Assembly (NCBI GenBank): GCA_022561355.1
Contig: JADFRJ010000054.1
Span: 1 to 12,009, forward strand
DNA from: Chloroflexota bacterium
GTDB lineage: Bacteria > Chloroflexota > Dehalococcoidia > DSTF01 > RBG-16-68-14
Direction of reading: 5' to 3'
DNA length: 12,009 nt
Positions 6,616 through 12,009 of this stretch are shown here, piece by piece. Under the pieces are notes generated by a model. It worked only from the letters and a program-made list of their open reading frames with translations, was not told the origin of the DNA and ran no database searches. Made by a program: the position numbers and the translations under genes. Positions within the stretch are counted from its first letter, which is position 1, and each line of letters opens with the position of its first letter.

Positions 6616-7833
6616 ATGCCACTCGTTGCTGTGCGCTGGACGACAGTGCTCGCTGCCGCCTTCGTAGCCGTCTTTGTCACTCAGGTGGGCACGTTTACCA
6701 ATACCGTCGGCGTCGCCGGCCCTGCTACACAGGTCATCGTGATGGGAGACTCGCTCGCCGCCGGCTGCTGCGGCATACCGTACGATGAACGCTGGGCGAC
6801 GATCTTCGCGGAGGAGACGAGCAACGACCTCGTGAACCTCGGCATCGGCGGCACAAGGTCATACGGCCTCGTCGACCAGATCTTCGACTGGCCGAGCGGT
6901 CGCTCGCAGTCGCAGCTGGATGAAGCGCTCTCGTTGCTCGCGGAGGCCACACCGGGCGCCGTCTCGGTCGTGACGCTGGGAATCGGTGCGAACGACTGGC
7001 TGTGGTTGCGTGACCCGGATGGGACCTTCTGCGCCTTCACCTCGACACCCGCCTGCGACGACTTGGTCGCACAGGCGGTCGCGGGCATCGAGGTCAACCT
7101 CCACATTGCTCTGACGGAGCTGACGGCGGCCCTTGAGCCGGACACGCACCTGCTGGTGATGACCTACTATGACATCTGGAACCAGGACAGCACCTCAGCC
7201 ATGAACAACATCATTCTGTCAGAGATCGCCGAACACGGCGCGATCCATGTTGACGTCCCCAAGTTCTTGTCGGGCCATGAGTCGGAGTTCATTTCGGACG
7301 ATACCGTGCACCCGTCGACGGAGGGACAACGGCTGCTCGCGAACATCTTCGTCAACGCCATTCCGCCCGATTCGGACCATGACGGCCTAGCTGATGTCGT
7401 GGAGGCCCAGTTGGGATCGGACCCAGACATGGCGGACACGGATGGCGATGGGCTGGAAGATGGGCTAGAGATTTTGGTGTACGGCTCAGACGTATTCGAC
7501 CCAGATACAGACGGTGACGGCTGCAGCGACGGCGCTGAGACAAGCGACAACGCTAGCCAGGGCGGACTTCGCGACCCTCTCAATCCATGGGACTTCTATG
7601 ATGTAGCAGGGTTCGGTGGCGGACCTCCTGACGGCGTCGTCGACCTTGCCAACGACCTGCTTGGCGTGATCCAGCACTATTCACCAACCGGCGCGGCGCC
7701 GTATGACGTGCGATTCGACCGCGGTCCGTCATCCGGCCCCAACCCCTGGAACATGAGCGCGCCAGACGGTGTGATCGATCTGCCGAACGACTTCCTGGGC
7801 ATCGTCCTGCAATTCAACCACCGCTGTTGGTAG
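6616..7833 (+). CDS. Secreted SGNH/GDSL-type hydrolase with calcium-repeat and dockerin-like C-terminal modules
   Basis: This 405-residue exported esterase/lipase-fold protein starts at ATG 6616, which has AAGGA 6 nt upstream and begins a signal peptide (MPLVAVRWTTVLAAAFVAVF, then a cleavable-looking region to about 37). The SGNH blocks are complete: Ser46 in VMGDSLAAG, Gly79 in LGIGGT, Asn127 in GIGANDW, and Asp229/His232 in DDTVHP. Residues 252-308 form thrombospondin-type-3-like calcium repeats (DSDHDGLAD, DTDGDGLEDGLE, DTDGDGCSDGAE). A linker with DPLNPWDFYDV is followed by two units, DGVVDLANDLLGVIQHYS (339-356) and DGVIDLPNDFLGIVLQFN (384-401), which look like degenerate dockerin or EF-hand pairs. 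It ends HRCW. It probably acts outside the cell or on the surface on an ester substrate (lipid, acetylated glycan or polyester). It faces the convergent crotonase gene, with a hairpin between them. Confidence 0.88.
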   Translation: MPLVAVRWTTVLAAAFVAVFVTQVGTFTNTVGVAGPATQVIVMGDSLAAGCCGIPYDERWATIFAEETSNDLVNLGIGGTRSYGLVDQIFDWPSGRSQSQLDEALSLLAEATPGAVSVVTLGIGANDWLWLRDPDGTFCAFTSTPACDDLVAQAVAGIEVNLHIALTELTAALEPDTHLLVMTYYDIWNQDSTSAMNNIILSEIAEHGAIHVDVPKFLSGHESEFISDDTVHPSTEGQRLLANIFVNAIPPDSDHDGLADVVEAQLGSDPDMADTDGDGLEDGLEILVYGSDVFDPDTDGDGCSDGAETSDNASQGGLRDPLNPWDFYDVAGFGGGPPDGVVDLANDLLGVIQHYSPTGAAPYDVRFDRGPSSGPNPWNMSAPDGVIDLPNDFLGIVLQFNHRCW

Positions 7834-7881
7834 ATACGGGTCGTCACACCGGCGCTGGTATGTCCATCCGTCGTGAGGCCA

Positions 7882-7900
7882 GCTAACGCGAAGCGTTAGC
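7882..7900. terminator. Perfect hairpin between convergent genes
   Basis: GCTAACGCGAAGCGTTAGC has two perfect 8-nt arms around a GAA loop. It lies 48 nt after the plus-strand stop (7833) and 15 nt after the minus-strand stop (7916), an ideal place for a bidirectional terminator. There is no long T-run on either side, so it may also be a repetitive extragenic palindrome. Its reverse complement matches 6214-6232. Confidence 0.55.
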
Positions 7901-7915
7901 CAAGCTCACCGAAGG

Positions 7916-8800
7916 TCAGCCGTCCTGCCCCGCCTCGTACTCGTCCGCGAGGCCCTGTAACGCATCGGCGGCCTGCTTGCGCAGCGGCCAGAACTTGGCC
8001 GGGCGCTTCTCCACGAAGGCGTTGCCGCCCTCCTTGCCCTCGGGGCTGTCGAACCAGCCCGGGTACATCTCGCTGGAGATAATGCCCATTTCCTTGTAGC
8101 CGTCCATCTCCTGGTCGAACGTCGCCTTCAGGATCTCCAGGCAGCCCGGACTGACGCTCAACAGCTCCTCGCACCACTGCGCCACTTCGTCGTCCAGCTT
8201 GTCGTCCGGCACGACGGTGTTCACCAGGCCCATGCGCTCTGCCTCCTCCGCGGAGTAGCGGCGGCAGAGCATCCACATCTCGCGCGCTTTCTTCATGCCG
8301 ACCACTTTCGCCAGGTACGGCACGAAGAAGCCGTCCGCTGGGCTGGAGACGCGCGGCCCGGCTTGGCCGAACTTCGCGGTGTCGGACGCAATCGTGAAGT
8401 CGCAGCAGTAGGCGAGGTGGTTCGCCCCGGCGATGCAGTAGCCGCGCACGGCGGCGATGATCGGCTTGCGGGAGCCGCGCACGATCCTGTTGTACGGGTA
8501 GCGGAAGTAGAAGGCCTCGCGCAGGCCCCAGCGCTCCCAGTCGACGTCGCCGCCCGTACCGAAGTTCTTCCCGATCGCGGTGAGCACGATGACGCCCACC
8601 ATGGGGTCGTGGTTGGCGTCGTAGAAGGCGCGGAACATCTCGTCGACCGTTTTGTTGGTGACCGCGTTGTACTTCTCCGGCCGGTTGATCGAGACGCGCG
8701 CGACGCCGCCTTCTAGCTCCTTGTGATAGCGCTTCTCGTAGACGATCTCCTCGAAGTCGAGCCCTTCGCCGGTTACCTGCTCCCAGTCGGTCCAGCTCAT
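7916..8800 (-). CDS. MenB/BadI-like crotonase (enoyl-CoA hydratase superfamily)
   Basis: The 294-residue protein starts MSWTDWEQVT; AAGGAGGAGG just upstream fixes this ATG over longer options. It belongs to the crotonase superfamily and most resembles 1,4-dihydroxy-2-naphthoyl-CoA synthase (MenB) and 2-ketocyclohexanecarboxyl-CoA hydrolase (BadI): FEEIVYEKR (16-24), INRPEKYNAVTNKTVDEM (38-55), GTGGD (81-85, oxyanion hole), RGYCIAGANHLAYCCDFTIA (119-138), FGQAGPRVSS (144-153), KKAREMWMLCRRYSAEEAERMGL (170-192) and GGNAFVEKRPAKF. The two hydratase glutamates are replaced: His128 stands at the Glu144 position and Gly148 at the Glu164 position of rat hydratase, the latter being a MenB/BadI trait. 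Asp156 is one residue later than the catalytic Asp163 of E. coli MenB. So it is probably not a simple hydratase and may cleave or form a C-C bond in a cyclic or beta-keto-acyl-CoA. It is divergent from the second crotonase. Confidence 0.85.
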   Translation of the reverse strand: MSWTDWEQVTGEGLDFEEIVYEKRYHKELEGGVARVSINRPEKYNAVTNKTVDEMFRAFYDANHDPMVGVIVLTAIGKNFGTGGDVDWERWGLREAFYFRYPYNRIVRGSRKPIIAAVRGYCIAGANHLAYCCDFTIASDTAKFGQAGPRVSSPADGFFVPYLAKVVGMKKAREMWMLCRRYSAEEAERMGLVNTVVPDDKLDDEVAQWCEELLSVSPGCLEILKATFDQEMDGYKEMGIISSEMYPGWFDSPEGKEGGNAFVEKRPAKFWPLRKQAADALQGLADEYEAGQDG

Positions 8801-8880
8801 GCTCCGTCCTCCTCCTTCAGCTTCGCGTTCCGTCGCAGCGTACTGCCACGTTGGACGCGGCGCAACGGTCGCGCCGCGCG

Positions 8881-8910
8881 TTGGCTTGGCGCAGCGCCGT
8901 CCAGTATAGT
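8881..8910 (+). promoter_or_regulatory. Candidate promoter of the crotonase/acyl-CoA dehydrogenase pair
   Basis: TTGGCT (8881-8886) and TATAGT (8905-8910) are 18 nt apart. Transcription would begin near 8917, inside the inverted-repeat cluster. On the opposite strand the same AT-rich island reads TATACT, so it may also serve the divergent gene. Confidence 0.45.
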
Positions 8911-8913
8911 TGC

Positions 8914-8937
8914 CGCGCACGTAGTGCGCGCGCGCAC
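8914..8937. repeat. Overlapping inverted repeats, candidate operator
   Basis: Three alternating 7-nt half-sites are seen: CGCGCAC (8914-8920), GTGCGCG (8924-8930) and CGCGCAC (8931-8937). The first two form an inverted repeat with a GTA spacer; the last two form a perfect 14-bp palindrome. Their position at the predicted start of transcription suits a repressor site. The alternating CG composition means that chance cannot be dismissed. Confidence 0.4.
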
Positions 8938-8977
8938 AGGCGGGCGTGCAGGGCGCGCCCACATCCAAGGAGTCTTC

Positions 8978-9781
8978 ATGGCAAGCTACGACCAGTACAA
9001 AAACATCCTGATCGACGTGAGCGACGGCGTCGCGACCTGCACGCTGAACCGTCCCAACGCGCTGAACGCCGTGACGCGGCAGATGCACAAGGAGCTGGAA
9101 TCGCTCTTCGGCCAGCTCGGCGAAGACCGCGACGTCCGCGCGATCGTCCTCACCGGCGCGGGCCGCGCGTTCTGCGCCGGTGGCGACGTCAAAGAGATGG
9201 GCTCAGACGACGCGGCCGGCGATGACCGGCCCGCCGGCATCTTCGACTCGGGCGCTCGGCAGCTCGTCACGAAGCTGCTCTCGATCGAGCAGCCGATCAT
9301 CGCCGCCGTTAACGGCGTGGCCGTCGGCCTCGGTGCGACGCTGGCGCTCCTCTGCGACGTGGTCTTCATGGCCGAATCGGCTCGCATCGGCGATACTCAC
9401 GTCTCGATCGGCCTCGTGCCCGGCGACGGCGGCACGGTCATCTGGCCGCTGCTCGTCGGCCCCGCCCGCGCGAAGGAGTATCTGATGACGGGCGACCTGA
9501 TCCCGGCGCCGGAGGCGGAGCGCATCGGGCTGGTGAACCACGTTGTCGCCGACGACAAGGTGCTCGACGACGCGCTCGCCTTCGCGGGCCGCCTGGCCGA
9601 CGGCCCGACGATGGCCATCCGCTTCACAAAGCTCGCGATCCAGCGCACGGTCCTCCAGCAAGCGCTCCAGTCGATGGATCTCTCGCTCGCGCTCGAATCG
9701 ATCACGGGGACGAGCCACGATTACACCGAAGCGACGACGGCCTGGAGCGAGAAGCGCACTCCCAACTTCAAAGGCCGCTAG
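8978..9781 (+). CDS. Enoyl-CoA hydratase/isomerase-family protein (EchA-like), without the usual glutamates
   Basis: This is a 267-residue crotonase starting MASYDQYKNILIDV; AAGGAG 5 nt before ATG 8978 decides the start over in-frame upstream codons. Family blocks are LNRPNALNAVTRQM (23-36), AFCAGGDVKEM (64-74, first oxyanion-hole stretch), AAVNGVAVGLGATLALLCDV (109-128) and IGLVPGDGGT (144-153), ending WSEKRTPNFKGR. At the two catalytic glutamate positions of rat mitochondrial hydratase stand Thr121 (GLGATLALLCD) and His141 (IGDTHVSIGL). Classic water addition by a Glu pair is therefore unlikely; Asp139, His141 or Asp150 may take part in another crotonase reaction such as isomerisation, hydrolysis or hydration of an unusual enoyl-CoA. 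It is followed 10 nt later by an acyl-CoA dehydrogenase, so the pair probably handles successive intermediates of one acyl-CoA route. It is distinct from its minus-strand neighbour. Confidence 0.88.
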   Translation: MASYDQYKNILIDVSDGVATCTLNRPNALNAVTRQMHKELESLFGQLGEDRDVRAIVLTGAGRAFCAGGDVKEMGSDDAAGDDRPAGIFDSGARQLVTKLLSIEQPIIAAVNGVAVGLGATLALLCDVVFMAESARIGDTHVSIGLVPGDGGTVIWPLLVGPARAKEYLMTGDLIPAPEAERIGLVNHVVADDKVLDDALAFAGRLADGPTMAIRFTKLAIQRTVLQQALQSMDLSLALESITGTSHDYTEATTAWSEKRTPNFKGR

Positions 9782-9791
9782 CGGCAGACGC

Positions 9792-10955
9792 ATGGACTTC
9801 AGCTTCGACGCGGAAGACGAGGCGTTTCGTCGCGAGATCCGCGCGTTCCTCGCGTCCGAATGGCCGGGCGGCACGGGCGACGCCGCCGTCGACAGCGACG
9901 AAGAGTACCGGGCGGAGCGCGTCTTCGAGAAGAAGCTGGCGGAACGAGGCTGGCTGACGCTCGCGTGGCCCAAGGAGTACGGCGGCCAGGGCGCGACCAA
10001 TATAAGACAGGCGATCATGAAGGAGGAGTGCTCCTACGCCCGGGCGCCGATAGGGGGCGGGCCAGGCGGCCAGGCCACGGGCCTCGTCGGGCCGGCCGTG
10101 ATGGCCCACGGCACGGAAGAGCAGAAGCAGCGCTTCCTGCCGCCCATCGCCTCGGGCGAGGTCTCCTGGTGCCAGGGCTTCTCAGAGCCGGACGCCGGCT
10201 CGGACCTCGCCTCCGTGCAGACGCGCGCCGAACGCGACGGCGACACATACATCCTCAACGGCCACAAGGTCTGGACGTCGGGCGCGGCCTACGCGGACTG
10301 GATCCACGTGCTCGCGCGGACCGACCCGGAGGCGCCGAAGCACAAGGGCATTTCGTACCTGCTCGTCGACATGAAATCGCCGGGTGTCAGCTACACGCCG
10401 ATCCAGGAGATGACGGGCCGCTCCGGCTTCTACGAGACGCACTTCGACAACGTGTCCGTGCCTGCGACGAACCTGCTCGGCGAGGAGAACCGCGGCTGGT
10501 ACGTCGCTACGACGACGCTGGGATTCGAGCGCTCCGGCATCGCGCGTGTCGGCGCAATCCGGCGCTCGTTCGACGACCTTGCGGCGCATCTTGGCGAAGG
10601 CGGCGCGGTGTCGCCGGTGCTACGGCATAAGTTGACCGATCATCGCATTGAGATCGAGGTCGCGCGCTGGTTGGCCTATCGCGTCGCCTGGATGCAGGAC
10701 CACGATCTCACGCCGACGTACGAGGCGTCGATGTCCAAGCTGTACGCGACCGAAGTCGCCCAGCGGCTGGCGAACACGGCCGTCAACGCGCTCGGTTTGG
10801 GAGGGATGCTGGACTTGGATTCGTATCGCGCGGCCATGAACGGCCTGCCCGCGTTCACCTATCTGCTGACGCTCCACTGGACGATCTCGGCCGGCACCAG
10901 CGAGATCCAGCGCAACATCATGGCCCAACGCGGGCTGGGCCTGCCGCGGGGATAG
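9792..10955 (+). CDS. Acyl-CoA dehydrogenase (FadE family)
   Basis: This 387-residue FAD-dependent enzyme introduces an alpha-beta double bond in an acyl-CoA and passes electrons to ETF. ATG 9792 gives the normal N-terminus MDFSFDAEDEAFRREIRAFL; a poor ribosome binding site 10 nt after the crotonase stop suggests translational coupling. Visible blocks are GWLTLAWPKEYGGQGAT (53-69), the FAD/substrate segment WCQGFSEPDAGSDLASVQT (126-144), ILNGHKVWTSGA (154-165), GENRGW-like EENRGW (231-236) and the C-terminal AGTSEIQRNIMAQRGLGLPR (367-386). The catalytic Glu of medium-chain enzymes (just before GTS) is Ala367 here. Glu246 in GFERSGIAR is a candidate base, at the helix-G position used by isovaleryl-CoA dehydrogenase. 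This suggests a branched, cyclic or bulky acyl-CoA substrate. Single-subunit function is assumed; some related enzymes are heteromeric. Confidence 0.9.
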   Translation: MDFSFDAEDEAFRREIRAFLASEWPGGTGDAAVDSDEEYRAERVFEKKLAERGWLTLAWPKEYGGQGATNIRQAIMKEECSYARAPIGGGPGGQATGLVGPAVMAHGTEEQKQRFLPPIASGEVSWCQGFSEPDAGSDLASVQTRAERDGDTYILNGHKVWTSGAAYADWIHVLARTDPEAPKHKGISYLLVDMKSPGVSYTPIQEMTGRSGFYETHFDNVSVPATNLLGEENRGWYVATTTLGFERSGIARVGAIRRSFDDLAAHLGEGGAVSPVLRHKLTDHRIEIEVARWLAYRVAWMQDHDLTPTYEASMSKLYATEVAQRLANTAVNALGLGGMLDLDSYRAAMNGLPAFTYLLTLHWTISAGTSEIQRNIMAQRGLGLPRG

Positions 10956-10963
10956 AGCCTGCC

Positions 10964-10972
10964 TGCTATCCT
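10964..10972 (+). promoter_or_regulatory. Extended -10 promoter, probably giving a leaderless mRNA
   Basis: TGCTATCCT (TGn plus TATCCT) ends 6 nt before the ATG at 10979, so the expected start of transcription coincides with the start codon. No Shine-Dalgarno is present. The element resembles TGCTATTAT before the small basic protein. Confidence 0.4.
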
Positions 10973-10978
10973 TGCGCG

Positions 10979-11500
10979 ATGGACAGGAACACCCGAATTC
11001 AACTCGCCCTCCTTCGAGAGTTGGGCCAGCTCCTCGACGCCGCCCACATACGCTTCTGGCTGCGTGGCGGCTGGGCGCTCGACTTCCACGTTGGCCAGAT
11101 CACGAGAGAGCACAGCGACATCGACCTGGTGGCCCGCTACCGCCAACGCTCGCGCATCCGCAAGCTCCTCGAGGAGCACGGCTACCGCGTCGTGGAACTT
11201 GGTGATCTGGCGTCGATCCACTTCTCGAAGCGAGGTCAAGACGTGGCGCTAGCCTTTACCTGGTCGGAGGAGATGGCGCGAATGGTTACACCAGGCCGCG
11301 AGTGGCTGGGCCATCCGGGCCTCCGATGGCCGGACGACGCCTTCATTAATCGGCGGTACTCGCTCCGTAGCATCGAGTGTCGCGCCATGAGCGTCCAGAG
11401 CCTACTTGCGGAAAAAGAGAACTATGAACGATATTCGGGACGGCCGCTGCGCGAGAAGGATCTCGTGAGCATCAAGCTTTTGCGTTCGTTGCTCTCGTAG
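10979..11500 (+). CDS. Small nucleotidyltransferase, ANT(2'')/LinA-like
   Basis: The 173-residue protein has the minimal nucleotidyltransferase fold of aminoglycoside 2''- and lincosamide-nucleotidyltransferases, which transfer a nucleotide monophosphate to a drug hydroxyl. The signature is RGGWALDFHVGQITREHSDIDL split as Gly30-Gly31-Trp32 and, 15 residues on, Asp47-x-Asp49 for metal binding. Asp88 in GQDVALAF is the likely third carboxylate. ANT(2'')-Ia is about 177 aa, so the length fits. A C-terminal helical part (about 139-172) ends at TAG 11500. The sequence is clearly a distant member; resistance is not assured, and many environmental homologues have unknown targets. It starts 23 nt after the acyl-CoA dehydrogenase but has its own -10 element and seems leaderless. 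The next gene is another antibiotic-kinase-like fold. Confidence 0.8.
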   Translation: MDRNTRIQLALLRELGQLLDAAHIRFWLRGGWALDFHVGQITREHSDIDLVARYRQRSRIRKLLEEHGYRVVELGDLASIHFSKRGQDVALAFTWSEEMARMVTPGREWLGHPGLRWPDDAFINRRYSLRSIECRAMSVQSLLAEKENYERYSGRPLREKDLVSIKLLRSLLS

Positions 11501-11571
11501 CTAAGAGCGCCCCAACTGTCTAGTACATAGTATGTTGCTAGCGAAACGGAAGCAGAGGAGCCGGGAGATAA
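11501..11571. other. Short intergenic stretch before the APH-like gene
   Basis: These 71 nt include an AT-richer patch (TAGTACATAGTATG, 11521-11534) with -10-like hexamers but no partner -35 at a suitable distance. GGGAG at 11563-11567 lies 4 nt before the ATG, and AGAGGAG at 11554-11560 a little further away. No terminator is evident. Confidence 0.4.
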
Positions 11572-12009
11572 ATGGCAGGCGAACGGAACAAACCAGGCGC
11601 TCTCGCTCGGCTCGCGGAGGAGTTGGTGCCTGGCAGCCGGGTCATACGGACGCGCCGTCTGCGAGGAGGTATCGGTGCCCGGATGCACGTTCTCGACATC
11701 GAGCAGGCGAACGGGACGCGCCTCAAAGTGTCGCTGCGCCGTTTTACGCGGGATCATCGTTTTTCGAAAGCTGACCACGTAGCACACGAATACAGGATTC
11801 TGCAGTTCGTCGAGGAGGCTGGAATCCCGGCGCCCCGGCCGCTCTTGCTGGATGCCGAAGGGCGCTTGTTCGGTATGCCAGCGATGGTACTAACGTACCT
11901 ACCCGGCCGACCGCTCTACAAGCCGCGCGACGTGAAGTCATGGGTCGACCAATTGGCAGACTCACTCCTAAAGCTACACGCTTTGACAAACGCTCAGGTC
12001 GATCTCTCT
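11572..12009 (+). CDS. APH/choline-kinase-fold phosphotransferase, 3'-truncated
   Basis: The frame is open from ATG 11572 to the right edge (146 codons, no stop), starting MAGERNKPGALARLAEELVP. It shows the N-lobe of the aminoglycoside phosphotransferase family (protein-kinase-like fold): glycine-rich RLRGGIGARMHVLDIE (29-44), the strand LKVSLRRF (51-58) where the ATP-contacting basic residue would be, the partner glutamate likely Glu73 in HEYRILQFVEEAGIPAP, the hinge region VLTYLPGRPL (106-115) and LADSLLKLHAL (128-138). The catalytic HGD loop lies beyond the window, so activity cannot be judged. Homologues phosphorylate aminoglycosides, macrolides, homoserine, choline and other small alcohols. 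Codons such as CTA, GTA and ACA are commoner here than in the catabolic genes to the left, which hints at a different history. It sits 71 nt after the ANT-like gene. Confidence 0.82.
   Translation, partial: MAGERNKPGALARLAEELVPGSRVIRTRRLRGGIGARMHVLDIEQANGTRLKVSLRRFTRDHRFSKADHVAHEYRILQFVEEAGIPAPRPLLLDAEGRLFGMPAMVLTYLPGRPLYKPRDVKSWVDQLADSLLKLHALTNAQVDLS

Larger units (their letters stand above)
8801..8977. promoter_or_regulatory. Divergent regulatory region between two crotonase genes
   Basis: This 177-nt stretch holds no gene. It carries the Shine-Dalgarno of the minus-strand crotonase (AAGGAGGAGG, minus strand of 8807-8816), a candidate plus-strand promoter (8881-8910), an overlapping minus-strand -10 (TATACT, reverse of 8903-8908), inverted repeats at 8914-8937, and AAGGAG at 8967-8972, 5 nt before the plus-strand ATG at 8978. 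Confidence 0.6.

Noticed and set aside
8723..8977. N-terminal extension of the plus-strand crotonase
   Set aside because: It would overlap the opposite-strand gene and lacks family resemblance; ATG 8978 has AAGGAG 5 nt upstream and matches the usual crotonase start.
7916..9088. Longer minus-strand frame of 390 codons for the MenB/BadI-like crotonase
   Set aside because: The extra N-terminus shows no homology, runs through the divergent promoter region and overlaps the start of the plus-strand crotonase. The ATG at 8800 has a strong AAGGAGGAGG.
9543..9791. N-terminal extension of the acyl-CoA dehydrogenase
   Set aside because: It is Arg/Ser-rich out-of-frame reading of the crotonase 3' end. 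The family N-terminus begins at ATG 9792.

Overview
The window is GC-rich, gene-dense bacterial DNA with no mobile-element genes, rRNA, tRNA or CRISPR array that I could see. The best lineage clue is the secreted SGNH hydrolase at 6616-7833. It ends in thrombospondin-type-3-like calcium repeats followed by two 'DGV(V/I)DL.ND.LG' units, a C-terminal arrangement I associate with environmental Chloroflexota (Dehalococcoidia / SAR202-like genomes). The abundance of family III CoA-transferases, crotonases and acyl-CoA dehydrogenases fits the same picture. The lineage is an inference, not a proof.

Region 1 (3-6192, + strand) is one tight, probably co-transcribed block. It holds the C-terminal part of an acetone/acetophenone carboxylase-type alpha subunit (HyuB family), its zinc-ribbon gamma subunit, three consecutive CaiB/BaiF family III CoA-transferases, and a short alkyl-sulfatase-like metallo-beta-lactamase-fold hydrolase. 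Gaps run from an 8-nt overlap to 23 nt. The simplest reading is carboxylation of a ketone to a beta-keto acid, activation of that acid by CoA transfer, and a hydrolase of unknown substrate.

Region 2 (6193-7915) is accessory. It begins with a short 11-bp tandem repeat and a hairpin, then a 49-residue very basic protein with a perfect Shine-Dalgarno, then the exported SGNH hydrolase. A perfect hairpin at 7882-7900 lies between convergent genes and closely resembles the hairpin at 6214-6232.

Region 3 (7916-10955) is acyl-CoA chemistry. A MenB/BadI-like crotonase on the minus strand diverges from a plus-strand pair, a second crotonase and an acyl-CoA dehydrogenase. The 177-nt divergent region has overlapping -10 elements on both strands and a cluster of inverted repeats. 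Together with Region 1 the set could serve ring or chain ketone catabolism: carboxylation, CoA activation, ring or C-C hydrolysis, then beta-oxidation. This is the most interesting hypothesis in the window, but it rests on homology only.

Region 4 (10979-12009) carries an ANT(2'')/LinA-like small nucleotidyltransferase, probably translated from a leaderless transcript. It is followed by the start of an APH-fold phosphotransferase that runs off the end. The two adjacent antibiotic-modifying folds are of interest as a possible resistance pair.
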